Assembly: GCA_030248195.1 (NCBI GenBank)
Contig: JASAND010023840.1
Coordinates: 87,014 to 151,013 of the forward strand
Direction of reading: 5' to 3'
Source: Trissonchulus latispiculum
Taxonomy: Eukaryota > Nematoda > Enoplea > Enoplida > Ironidae
Length of the DNA stretch: 64,000 nt
Shown here: piece by piece, positions 33,232-44,102 of the stretch
Numbering within the stretch: the stretch's first letter is position 1
How the letters are laid out: each line of letters starts with the position of its first letter
The notes under the pieces: generated by a model
The model's database searches: none
Told to the model about the DNA's origin: nothing
The model's input: the letters and a program-made list of their open reading frames with translations, nothing else
Translations under genes and position numbers: made by a program

Positions 33232-34827
33232 TAGAGCTGGGGCCGGTTCCACTAGAACCGGTTGGAACCGGAACCGGAACCGGAACCGAACCGGAAGGAT
33301 TTTTAGAACCAGAACCGGAACCGGAACCGGAACCGGAACCGGTAGAATTTGGAACCGGCCGGTTCCAGGCTCAAAAATTGAGCTTGAACTAAAATTTTTC
33401 CAAAATGTCAAATTTGGAATAGTTGGATTTTGGGCCAGCAGCATTGGATTCTGATTCATGAGTCTCTTGTCTCTGAAGCTGAAGCTGGAACTGCGTTGGC
33501 ACGAATGTAGAATCATTAGCGAATTTTATAATTCGAAATCGGCGATTGCTACATACCAGTATTCGAATGGTTGTTTACATTTCAAGAATACTTACCATAA
33601 ATTTAATAATTTTAAAGTTATATACTACAAGTTTGCAGAGTACGGCAGTGTCACAGCAAATGCCCGACTTGGACATGCGATAACACGAAAACAAGTTTTA
33701 AACGGATTGATTTCTCGACGTGTGGGAAGCTAAGGAAAAGCGATCACAGCTCACGCTACAAAAAGCGCTTACCGAGGGCTATTTGTTCTGAAATTGCTTA
33801 ATGAACAAAAAAGCTCAATATTTTCAGAAAATGTAAACTTTGTCCGAATTTCGCCAAAAGCTTCGAGCTTGGACGCTTATATTTCTCCCGAACAAAATTT
33901 ACCAAACACAAAACTTAAAAATTTCTCTGAACAGTTTTCTCAAAAATGTGTGCGTAAAGACGCTTTTTAATTGCTGGAATGAGTTGAGAGGAATCCGTGT
34001 TCATAAGAATCTAGCCGCAATGTTCAAAATTTCGTATCTTCATTGCTGTGCTTAGGCAGAGATGCTGCAGAGCAGAGAGACCAAACTCGAAAACCAAACC
34101 AAAATCAAACAAGCTGTGAAATCCAATTTTCCTTATTATCACTTAAACCGCAAGGGATCGAAGAATACTTTGAAGTTGTATGTTTTGGTGAGAACATGCG
34201 AATGAATATAGGTTTGTATATAATAGTTTTATTTTAATTAATTTCGTTACTTTTGCTTCCAAAACGCAGCTACTTTTAAAACGCCTTCAATTATATATTC
34301 TTTGGATATAAGCTGGAGCCAACATTATCTCCGAAGAACAATTTAAATTTTGCAGGAGCAGAAACATTTGAAAACTGCTAGTACCCCTTTTCCTATTTTT
34401 CAAAAATTCGTAAGTGAAGGTGCATAAATAGAAGAGACGTCGGCATAACTAATCTGTTGTTAGGAACTAAATACCTACATTCATAGAGGTGTGTCTGTGT
34501 GAAAGAGCACTAAATTAAATTTTAATATTTCCTTTCTTTCAAATATCTTAACTACATTTAAAATTTCTGGAAACATCGTTCGGAAGCGACTGTAGTTTTT
34601 AAAATAAATTTAAAACTAAGCTTTCAGCAATTTTTTTGTTTTGCTGTTTCTGTTTGTTTTCCTGCTTTTAAGATTTTTTTGGGTTGGTAGGCGCTCTTAG
34701 TATACCGCGCTGTTTGTTCATTTTTTTAAATCCATAATTTCAGGTTAGGTATCATAAACATTTTGATACACAGTACCACTGAACAGTCAACTGTCGAAAC
34801 CGAAAATTGGAACCGGCCCCAGCTCTA
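33232..34827. mobile_element. hAT-type non-autonomous DNA transposon, 1,596 bp
   Basis: The termini TAGAGCTGGGGCCGGTTCC and its exact complement are flanked by the perfect 8-bp duplication ATCTGCAG (33,224-33,231 and 34,828-34,835). The YARNG start and 8-bp duplication fit hAT. The left subterminal region is an array of GGAACC hexamers (33,262-33,370), the same bases found in the terminal repeat. No transposase is visible; the interior is AT-rich. Confidence 0.9.
33240..33375. repeat. GGAACC hexamer array of the second hAT element
   Basis: About 15 GGAACC-type units in two blocks are separated by GAAGGATTTTTAGAACCAG. The long frames through it are repeat artefacts. Confidence 0.9.
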
Positions 34828-35021
34828 ATCTGCAGTCTTAAAGCATGTGATTAAGCAAAGCTATTCCATTGTACCACCTTACATAAAAATTGCTTAAAAA
34901 CTTCAAGTTTTCTGTTTTTCAACTAAAATACTCTATTCAACAAGTTAAGCACACAAGCACGACATTTTAATCTATGGAGGTTATCATGTAAGTTCGAATT
35001 GCCGCACTGTTCATTTCGCCT

Positions 35022-36606
35022 TTAAAAGCAAGATACGGGCGAGAAATAGCATTTCACTGGAAGTCGCTGTCGTTTAGTTGGCTCTCGTCTCCTTCGCTCC
35101 ATCCAAGAGAAATCGCTGGCGTACTTGGAACTGAAGGGTTCTCCATAGGACAGGGAATCTTGAAAGTTATCTGTGCCAGGATAATATTCCTTAAAATAAA
35201 AAACCTGTCAAATATTGTCTTCTTATCTTACATCACCGTAGCTGTCAACAAGAGTGCATGATTCCAATATTTATCAGAAGAAGAGTAAGCTGCTAGACCG
35301 CCCTCTTCTCTTCTACATTAAGACCGCAGTGGTCTTCCGACCACAATACACGACCGTCACCCCGTTTAGTTGGAGGGTCGACAAAACATACACCCGCCAT
35401 CATTTGAAGAGGAAGTTTCCAGCAATCAGATTGCAAGGAACGCGATTGGTAGAGTACAGGATTTACGGTAGTTACGGCTTATTTCCACAAGGGTCCCGGC
35501 TGTTGGGCTGACCGCCTAAACAGACTCCTATTAGCAAAGTATATATGATTGGCTGTTGGCTACCTCCCCAAACTGAAAGGGGTACTGTATTGTCTAACCG
35601 AGTGATCGCCCACCAATACTACTCGCATGGTCCGGTCGAAGAACGGTTACGCAATGCAAAGAAGAACAGAAACCTGGGGCCCGTTGCATAAAAAGTATTA
35701 CTAATAAATTACTAGTGATTAGTTGATTAGTGCAGCGGTATTAATGAGCAAAGCTATTAATTGAACTAACAAATTTTGGTGTTATCGGTATGATTTTGTA
35801 GAATGATGAAGTGATTAATTCAAAAATGACCAAAACTTTCAACAATTTTTTCAACTCAATAGTTTTGATCACACATATCAGAAAAAACGCAATCTTTTAA
35901 GGTTATTCCTTTAGCTTAGTACAAATTTTAATTTTACACAAATTTAGAATATATAGTGCGCTAGAGCATCTCAAAAGCTCCAAAGCGACATATAGAATAT
36001 CTCTCAGGCTCTTCCACAACTTTAGCTATTTTGAAGCAAACTGCTACACTAATCAACTAATCACCAATAATTTATTAGTAATACCTTTTATGCAACGGGC
36101 CCCTGATGCCTTACTCTTCTTCTTCTTGTGAATAAAATATTATGCACTCTTGCCATCAGGATTCACTCTTCATACATTTCTAGATGAACTGAGGCCATAA
36201 ACTCAAATATTGCAACTCAGAATATTAATAGGATACAAAGGAGCCAGGTAAAATATTACTTCTATTACAAATCTTCCGTCTTCCACAGATAAATCACTTT
36301 TATATTTTATTTAGATATTCTTTCGTTGTATACGTAATACTTTTCTTCGCATACCACCCTTGTGAAAAATTTGTCAAATAGCGACGGTTTTATTTTGAAT
36401 TATATTTTCCTTGTTATGACCTATTATTGGTCTCTGTGACCACGTATGTAGTAGTACGAAATTGTTCATGAAATCGTTCGAATTCCCGATTAAAATATTT
36501 TTAAATATTTAGGTTTTTCTTAACTTACCCAAGCTCTGGTCAGTGTGATCAGTGCGAAAATGAAAAGAGTTGTTGTCACAGATGAAGTAAATTTTAAAAG
36601 CGGCAT
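35022..36606 (-). CDS. AstC: Allatostatin C (PISCF-type) neuropeptide precursor
   Basis: There are two exons, 36,606-36,529 (78 nt) and 35,189-35,022 (168 nt). The intron is GT-AG, phase 0, and the total is 81 residues. Exon 1 is a signal peptide (MPLLKF... with a TLFIFALITL core). Exon 2 is a spacer, a basic run RRRR, then a KR cleavage site followed by the C-terminal 15-mer QRLPVKCYFSPVSCF and a stop. The CYFxPxSCF core, N-terminal Gln that can become pyroglutamate, two Cys for one disulfide, and no amidation Gly are diagnostic of allatostatin C. The peptide acts through somatostatin-like GPCRs, classically inhibiting juvenile hormone synthesis and muscle activity in insects. Eighty-one residues is short for the family, so a missed middle exon of phase 0-0 is possible. 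Confidence 0.9.
35249..36152. mobile_element. Foldback element, CAAGAGTG family, copy 2
   Basis: The ends CAAGAGTGCATGATT (35,249) and TATGCACTCTTG (to 36,152) are inverted. AGAAGAAGAGTAAGC on the left pairs with CTTACTCTTCTTCTT on the right. Internal CGACCACAATAC and CCCCGTTTAGTTGG blocks match copy 3. It is split by a nested MITE at 35,676-36,103. The whole nest lies in the allatostatin C intron. No clear target duplication. Confidence 0.75.
35676..36103. mobile_element. MITE with long GGGGCCCGTTGCAT inverted repeats
   Basis: The ends are inverted over about 60 bp with few mismatches (GGGGCCCGTTGCATAAAA, then TATTACTAATAAATTA, then GTGATTAGTTGATTAGTG). It is 428 bp and encodes no protein. 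It is inserted in the CAAGAGTG element. The target duplication is unclear and the superfamily is not assigned. Confidence 0.85.
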
Positions 36607-38122
36607 TCTTTGGGTTTGCTTGGAAAGAAATGAACAACTGAACCAGGAAAATCACTAATCCATTCATCAAGACTGTAACGCTTCTTTCCCATTTATTTTA
36701 TATCAGCATAATGGTCATAGTATTAGCTTGGTTCTAATAGATGTTAGGTTACTGTTATTGGTACCAACTCAAGCCTAACTTTGCTCACGAATGTTAATTA
36801 ATAGAATGCATTCAAGCTGACGCATCTGAAGCCAAAATAATCATTAAGACCAAAGCCTTACGTCTCAACATTGTCGGACTAGGATTTAAAATAAACCTAA
36901 CGGTAATGAGCAATGAAACTGCCATCGGGATTCAGTATCTATACGTATGTAGTGTACATTGTACAGTATGTTTATATTAAAATCCATAGTTTCCAAATTA
37001 TCACAATAGTTTCCAAATTACTACAATAGTTTCCAAATAGTTTCCAATGACAAAAAATTTCACAGAAACAACCTGGATTCTAGTGATGCCATCTGAGTCA
37101 GATTTTCTTACGTAATATTAGCACAGTCGCGCGAATCCTTGCTAAAAATGCTAAATCCCACTGCTGCCCACTCCCACTGCCCGATGCTAAATCCCACTCC
37201 CACTGCCCGATGCTAAATCCCACTCCCAATGTCACAAGAACTGAAGCGCCGCTAGTCATATTCATCCTCAAGCTCAAATTCAAATTTTTCAGACCTTACC
37301 CGAACGAGAACTTAATTTGATCAAATCATTTCGGAGAAACAGTTCCGGGTAGTAAACATACTTCTGTTCAGAGTGTGCTGACAACCGCGGGTAACCGTGG
37401 AGCGTCTAGTGTAGGACTTCCAACCTTAAGAGTAGCTACGTGGACTTGGCAAAATATGCACCTACCTAATATCATATTCTCAGGCTTCCCCTAGCATAAG
37501 GTATGGTAGTGAGCAATTTAGTTCACAATTATGCTGGTCATTAAGCTGTTTGAGAAACTATGATTAATTAAAAGTTTCGGATCGTTGATTTTTCTAATTT
37601 TCCAGTACCGACTAGTTATGACTTCAATAATGCCTTACATAGCAACATAGGAAATGAACTAAACTATTCAATTAAGAACTTGGTGTAAATTTTGCTATTT
37701 GCAAATCTTCGGACTGTGGGTGTCAGGCCAGGGTAACTCATTTAAATGTTACAAACCGGTTTAATGCTTCTTCCTTTCATGACAGTTTCTACTAAGGCTT
37801 TTGTACGTCAGCAATGTCATCATGTCAGCAACAGCAACGTCATGTAATGATATTTAAAAACAAATGGGCTCAAATCAAAGATTACTGCTGAAAGATTTTA
37901 TCGAAAATTTTTTATTTTTATCTGGCGAGTTTTAAACGCTAAAAATAAGCAAGACCCCCACTCTACATGAAAACAGCAATGACACAGATTAAAGTCTGGT
38001 GTTCGATTAAATTAGCCTTTGGGATGCCGAATTGGCTTGAACTCTCGATTATAATTAAAGTAAAAGTCGAACACATCGAAAAACTCTGAAAAGATCACTT
38101 AGTACCTATACTACTCTAAAAC
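36607..38122. other. Intergenic between allatostatin C and foldback copy 3
   Basis: It would contain the allatostatin C promoter just right of 36,606. A short direct repeat (TGCTAAATCCCACTCCCACT, three imperfect copies, about 37,148-37,230) and three TAGTTTCCAAAT copies near 36,990-37,045 are the only structure seen. Confidence 0.45.
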
Positions 38123-38849
38123 CAAGAGTGCATAATTGCACTATTATTAAGAAGAAGAGTAAGCCACTAGAGGGCTTCTCTTCACTGCATTGCGTAACGG
38201 TGCTCCGACCACAATACGCGAATGTTCCCCCGTTTGGGGGGGTCGACCAAATCGACATCGCATACCCCTCCTCCGTTGGGGGGGGGGGGGGTAGCCAAAA
38301 AGAGGTCCCCGTTTGGTGGGGGGGGGGTAGCCAACAGCCAATCAGATTGCAGAAACCCCCCCTCCGTTTGGTGGGGGGGGGGGTAGAGCAGAGGATTACG
38401 GTCGTTTTTGTTATATTCGAAAATGGGTCCCCGGTTGGGGGGGGTCGCTCAAGCAGGCTAAGTTTTGCTCATTCTGATTGGCTGTTGGCGACCCCCCAAA
38501 ACAGGGACCCATTTTTGTGACCCCCCCCCAAACGGGGACCCCTTTTGCATACCCCCCACCAAACGGGGACCTCGTGTGTCGACCACCCCCCCCACAAACG
38601 GGGACCCTTTTTCAAAAGCCAGAATCAGCCTGCCTACCCCCCACCAAACGGGGAGGGGGTTTCTGCAATCTGATTGGCTGTTGTCTACCCCCCCACCAAA
38701 CGGGGAGGGGGTATGATTTGGCGACCTCCCCCCCAAACGGGGGAACATTCGCGTATTGTGGTCGGAGCACCGTTACGCAATGCCAAGACGAGGAGCCCTC
38801 TAGTGGCTTACTCTTCTTCTAATATATAGAAGAAAATCATGGACTCTTG
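38123..38849. mobile_element. Foldback element, CAAGAGTG family, copy 3, 727 bp
   Basis: The left CAAGAGTGCATAATT and right GGACTCTTG ends are followed inward by inverted blocks of about 100 bp (AGTAAGCCACTAGAGGG, GCATTGCGTAACGGTG, CCGACCACAATACGCGAATG). It is flanked by a 7-bp duplication CTAAAAC (38,116-38,122 and 38,850-38,856). The core is packed with inverted CCCCGTTTGG/CCAAACGGGG units and G or C runs up to 13. No protein. Confidence 0.85.
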
Positions 38850-38949
38850 CTAAAACTTTCATTATACAATATGTAAAACCTGAACAATATTCTATATTCT
38901 ATTGTAATGATATAAATAATAATAACAATGGTAATAATAGTATAATATA

Positions 38950-38953
38950 AGTA

Positions 38954-39018
<65 letters not shown>
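38950..39018. repeat. AAT microsatellite
   Basis: More than 20 tandem AAT/TAA units. Confidence 0.95.
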
Positions 39019-39093
39019 TGATAAAAATATTCTATTATGTGCTCTTGGTTTACTTAACGTTAGACAAATAAAGTATTACACTGTTTCATGCAG

Positions 39094-39174
39094 GCTCAGT
39101 GTTATGCAGCTTACTGGCCAAATTATTCAAAACGACACTCAGATGAAACCTACTGCAGAAGTCACACAATCTTC
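39094..39174 (+). CDS. Possible isolated plus-strand exon
   Basis: A good acceptor (CTGTTTCATGCAG) and donor (CTTCG/GTAAGC) bound an 81-nt open segment reading AQCYAAYWPNYS... with two Cys. No partner exon could be chained, and it lies antisense to the neighbouring minus-strand gene's downstream flank. Weak. Confidence 0.25.
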
Positions 39175-39375
39175 GGTAAGCTTATTTTTTGTGTTGTCTT
39201 TGCTTAGGTGACGGTTGTTGTCTTGGAACGAGACAGCTTTTTCAGCGAAATAAACAACTAAATGTTATCGATTTTATTACATGCATATTGCGTTATTTTA
39301 TTAATGGTATTGCAAGTAAACCCAATATTCTCAATAGTCCAAATAAATGTCAACTAAGACTACTGCGGGCAGATG

Positions 39376-40963
39376 TCATCGACCGGCAATCACTGGAAGA
39401 GTTTGAAGCGGTCTTCGCGAAATGGGTGCTGATTGAACTTGCGGCGCCGTTTGCTGCGGCTGTGCTTGTCCTTGAAGTCGCTGCTGATCCAGCGACAACA
39501 AATAGGGATAATAGGCACCGAAAGGGATATCCAGCGGATTAGTATTATGAATGTTCTGAGCATAGGAAACTTCAGTATCGTCACGTGACTTCAATTTTTT
39601 TAGTGTACCCTCTGCCTTGACGCCATGCTTTAGCAGGGGAATGCTTAGATCGCCAAGAAATCCCAGCAGAAAGCCGCCTTCCATGTCAAACATATGGCCA
39701 GACTTGTAATGCGGAAATTTAAGGTGTCCATTTCTATAGACATCGATAATTTCCACCTCAGCTCCAAACGCCAGGTGGGGTGCGAAAGGGTCCAGTGGAC
39801 CGATCAGGGGATTATCCGCAAATCTTGGAAGCGATCCGTGTTGTGCCACATAGGGATAAAGGGATGCCATATCGATGTTCAAGGGGTTAACCGGTTGGCC
39901 TGCGATGGCGAATGAAACGGCATCATAAGGATCATGTCGAAAGTCAAATCCAACATTTGAATCGATAGGATAAAAGGGACTCTGGTTGTTATTCCATCCA
40001 TCTTCGTGATTTACCATCTGTAATCCTGGCAAAAATTGCTTTCTCCCCGGGGTCGCTTCGTTTCCAGGAATCTTGAATCCAGGAACAATCTCTCGGGCTC
40101 GACTCCCAATATCAGGCGGAGGTCTGTCGCCTGAAATTAAACAAAATTGTAGTTGGCAAGATCATTTCAATTCCACTTTATTTCATACTAACACATCACC
40201 AAGTAAAAACTAAACTAAATTAAGCTAAATTCCAGGACTCTAAAGAAAGCTGAACCAGGAATATCAAAGCGGAATTTTCTACATCTTAGATTTGTGTTAA
40301 CTCTTCAGTTAGCGGTTATTAACCATCAAATAGGACAAGGATCAGCTACCGTAGTCAGTTTAGCCAGCATCACAACGGCAGGCCGGTCACTGCCCGATCA
40401 TAATGCGGAGGAATGCTAAGTAGATTTAATTGATCTTGACACTATCGTATATATTTGCAAAATATTACCTAGGTTTTACTAAGTTTACTTTACCTAACTT
40501 TACTTAACCTTAACCTTAACTTACCTAACCTAACTTTACCATTTTCTAAGTTTCTAAGTCTTTCTTCCTCCAATTAATTGACCAACAGAGGATTGAATGA
40601 ATTCCAGTTTCCCTCAAATTTTCTCAAGTTTCTAAGAGACTAAGATAACACATATCGTTTTACTGATGGCTCAGCTAATCCAGCTATATTAGCTACACCC
40701 TTATATAGTTATTATTCCACGAACGTAGAGAGATGACTAAAGACTGTTTAACACTGACTTGAGGTGTTATCCCCGTGTTTATGGTTGTCCAAAGAATTAT
40801 TTGAGGTTTAACTCAAAACTCAATATCAACAGTACTGTGGATTAGCACCGGCAGTGGATGGAAAATGTTTAGAGAGAGGCCTCTTTAATACATGACCCTT
40901 TAGCTTACCTTTGATAAACTGGGCAAACTGCACCATACATATAATAATAGTTCTGGCATCCAT
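39376..40963 (-). CDS. Putative secreted protein, two exons, unknown family
   Basis: The exons are 40,963-40,909 (55 nt) and 40,130-39,376 (755 nt). The intron is GT-AG, phase 1, and the total of 810 nt gives 269 residues. The ATG at 40,963 starts MDARTIIICMVQFAQF, a short hydrophobic leader that could be a signal peptide. The body is rich in Pro, Asp, Gly and aromatic residues (PLNIDMASLYPYVAQHG, GPLDPFAPHLAFGAEVEI), with almost no Cys after the leader. A central MEGGFLLGFLGDLSIPLL stretch is hydrophobic. The tail is Gln-rich (GQAQPQQTAPQ). No family recognised; the length and open second exon argue for a real gene. Confidence 0.65.
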
Positions 40964-42219
40964 GATGTATTTTCCACCGAAATCGGAATATTTTTGTAAC
41001 CAGTTTTACAACGTTAATAGCTATAACATACATTCTTGTGTACAATTAGCCGTATTTCAAGTCAAATAGTATCGTTACGACAAAGTTAAAACAGTGAAAG
41101 TTGTGTTGTCTAGTGTGCTTTTTGAAAATGAGCAAGGCCTCGAAAGAAGCCATGCCGTTCAAACGGAGGAAGGGGTTTCCTTGGTTTAGTATACTAATAA
41201 ATTGAAGCTGACGGGGTCTAGGCTGGCGAGGGGATCTCAGCTTAAAACCTTCCATTTACCGAATATACAAGCGCGAAACAATTCCTCATTTGGACCTCCC
41301 GAACGGATGTGGGAATTCGATTATTAAGGCTAGCATTTAATGCATAGAGCATGGCACTTGTCTATAGTTCCATTTATTCCGCACCCTTGGTCGCACTGCT
41401 ATTTTAAAAGAGTAGGAACAGATAAGAGTAATGTGCGGCAAGAGTGACCACATACAAATGCAGGCTCAGCATAATGGTGAGGAGTGTAATTAAGTTGCAT
41501 AACAGCGAAGCTTGTCATGCCCTTCTTACCGGGCAATCTTGGTTTTTGGAGTGTCATACGTAAGGTATCCTATACTTGTAGAAGTTTGAAAGCTTGTGGC
41601 AAAAAACTTTGTGTTAATCCGTTTCCTACAGCGAGCTCCACCAAATCGACCAACATAAATCCTTTCCGTCAAACTCCCTGAGCCTACTGGGTGAAAATTT
41701 GTCTAAATGTAGTCTTGTAAGCAGAAATTGGGAATATCAACCAACCATCAACCAAGCTACTTTTGAATCTTTTAATAAAAACAATTATTTCTGAATAAGC
41801 AAATTCTTTGGCCGCCGAGAGATCTAGCGATCTAGATCTAGAGCCGGAAAAACTATTTCCGGGTAATTTCCTATAATTTGTAGACAAATGAAAAAACGAA
41901 CAAAGCTAAGATATGCTTCTAGAATTTTTTAAAATAAAATGAAACCAGTTGAAAAAATTTTGAACCTGGTGAAAGGAAAAGATGGGAACCTCCTTTTCCC
42001 CTTTTCAGCTGTGATTTCAAATGCAACTTGATCATACTTTCAAAACGGCAAAATGGACGAACTGAATTTTATGACCCTTTCTGGGACATTTAAATACCGG
42101 CCAAACTTCATAATGGTGATTGATTACACTTGATTATTACTGGTTTTCACGAAAGGAAGTCTGTTTATTTATTGCAGTGACATCCTTCTTCACTGGCGCA
42201 AGAGATGCTGCACTTTTTG
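40964..42219. other. Intergenic, no feature recognised
   Basis: It would include the promoter of the minus-strand gene starting at 40,963. No exon or transposon end recognised. Confidence 0.4.
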
Positions 42220-42394
42220 CTAAAGCCTACAGATAGCTGTACAATTAACCTTAACGCTACCATCCATTACTGTCGTATTTTCTTTATTGCTCAGATAATG
42301 GTATCCATTTTGTAGGTAAAATGCTTCGTCTAGACCATCAAAAATCATATTTCCCCAGGAGCAATATGTTGTCTGGTTTTCATTTTGCAAAAAT
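42220..42394 (-). CDS. Possible terminal coding exon
   Basis: On the minus strand an acceptor (CCTATTTTTTCAG) at 42,395 is followed by 57 open codons. These include TTYCSWGNMIFDGLDEAF and end NCTAICRL then a stop. It looks like part of a small extracellular Cys protein. A second exon-like piece (42,480-42,429, HGCGELMQHMLTKL) lies just upstream, but its phase and the 34-base gap do not fit. Unresolved. Confidence 0.3.
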
Positions 42395-42480
42395 CTGAAA
42401 AAATAGGTTATGAAATCCTACAACTCACGGAACAATTTTGTTAACATGTGCTGCATCAATTCACCACATCCATGCATTTC

Positions 42481-43132
42481 CTGAGTAGGAAATTTGAGTA
42501 GTTATTAACGTCAGAAAAGCAAAATGGGGTTTAGGCAACACAATTTAATTTTAGCAATAAATTTCAAAATTATTTCACATTATTTATTATTACATGTTTA
42601 TTATTCAATATTTTATGAACTAGTTCTTGGCGATTCTGGAACACCCTTTGTCTTTCCATGGAAGGAGCTGCTGTAAAGTTTTACAACTTCAAGTACTATC
42701 GGTTTAAAAAAATTTGCCTTGTAGCAGAGAGCCTTAGAGCAAATTTGCCTAGCAAATCACATGTATTATTCAACTCCCATTCGTCTCCGTGAACTCTAGC
42801 TTGGTAGCGTTCCAAGTGCTCGAAGGGGCAAATAAAAAAGTGCATAGTACCAGTCGCTTAACCAAGGTTGGCATTTTGTAAGCAGAAATGCAAATAGCAA
42901 TATTGCTATAAATAGATTGATTTAAATAAAGTTAGACAACATATTTAACTGAGGTGAAACTGTAAAATATCACTCGAATACTCCCACTTATTTTACAGTT
43001 TCAAGCTTTTAAATAAGTTTTAAGCAGTTCAAAACATAAAAACACAACTCCCACTTTCTTCGTGAAGTGAAACCCAACATCCTAATTTTCTTCATAGTGT
43101 TCCCACTTGTTTAGTGAGCGTACAGGCTAGGC
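42481..43132. other. Intergenic, AT-rich
   Basis: No gene or repeat recognised. Confidence 0.4.
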
Positions 43133-43640
43133 TGTGGTAACTCAGAAAATTAGAAAAACAAATTTATATATAGAGATATGATCAGCTTATGTATTGACGT
43201 TAGTTAATGAGTAAGTTGCATGTTGCCTTGAGTTGCCACATCACTTTGGCGACGAGGGTTGGAATACACGAAAAGTGTCAGACAACCAAGGATTGGATGT
43301 CATTGACTACGCACGCGCCATTTGAGTCTGATGATCAAGTTCCTATGCCAATGTTTCCAGTACCGCCGCGAGAAGTCGAGAATTCGAACCCACAACGAAT
43401 ACCCGTGGTTAATCTTGGAAGATCCCAAAGAAATCGAAGGCCGCCATTGCTCTATGATCCTCGGTCCATAACCTATATCAGAAGAGCCTTCTTTGACTAG
43501 ATGTTTTCACAGTGGAGGGAAGAATGTGGTAACTCAGAAAATTAGAAAAACAAATTTTTATGTAGAGATATGATCAGCTTATGTATTGAAGTTAGTTAAT
43601 GAATAAGTTGCATGTAATTGATGTAACTTGTAACATTGTA
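43133..43640 (+). mobile_element. Miniature Ty3/gypsy LTR element with large internal deletion
   Basis: The direct repeats begin TGTGGTAACTCAGAAAATTA at 43,133 and 43,525 and match over 91 bp with a few differences. After the first comes TGGCGACGAGGG (43,247-43,258), a primer-binding-site motif also found in the element at 52,664-57,028. The interior is only about 270 bp. It codes for the end of a polyprotein (NLGRSQRNRRPPLLYDP, then a stop at 43,500), typical of a gypsy integrase tail. A purine tract GTGGAGGGAAGAA precedes the second repeat. All of gag and nearly all of pol are missing. Confidence 0.75.
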
Positions 43641-44102
43641 ACTTCCTCCGCTACCGGACATCCCAACTCTGACAACTTACCTGTTAATTCTTTCAGCTTC
43701 TTCAAGTGATCCTGAACAGACGTACCCTCAGCTATTTCCAGTTTGAACAGCAGCTTCTTTAAAAACAGCTTGTTGGACAGAGTGTCTCTTTCGAAGTGTT
43801 GCTTCAGAGACGACCAACAGTCCTAGGATCGCTTTTTTCACACGAAGTAACCAGATAAATTTGAGACGGGTGTATCGCCATCACAATCGTAAAGGAAGTC
43901 TTCTTCAGCTTTCTGTGAAGGGTTCGACGAACACCAGCACCAGCGTTATCTTCCAGGACTTCAGACCCATCAACCGCACCCCACATTTCCTTTTCCCGAA
44001 GCAAATGCTTCATCTGGAACTTCCACGTCGGCCAATTGGATCCATCCAGCTTTTCAATAGTCCATTTTACTTCCGACATATTGACCACTGGAGAGAGGCT
44101 AA
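43641..44102 (-). pseudogene. Ty1/copia-like gag fragment
   Basis: From 44,088 the minus strand reads KWTIEKLDGSNWPTWKFQMK and later EMWGAVDGSEV, the characteristic copia Gag N-terminus. A frameshift near 43,800 interrupts it. The next frame continues to about 43,650 with FLKKLLFKLEIAEGTSVQDHLKK. It ends near the miniature LTR element, so downstream gag and pol are missing here. Confidence 0.8.

Noticed and set aside
38128..38822. Pro/Gly-rich ORFs on both strands near 38.5 kb
   Set aside because: Artefacts of inverted CCCCGTTTGG/CCAAACGGGG units in a foldback element.
40440..40545. Telomere-like CCTAA repeats
   Set aside because: Irregular CCTTAAC/CCTAACC variants, too few and too imperfect for an interstitial telomere array.
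42429..42480. Insulin/relaxin B-chain-like CGELMQHML exon
   Set aside because: Phase does not fit the following candidate exon, the gap would be a 34-base intron, and the second B-chain Cys is absent.
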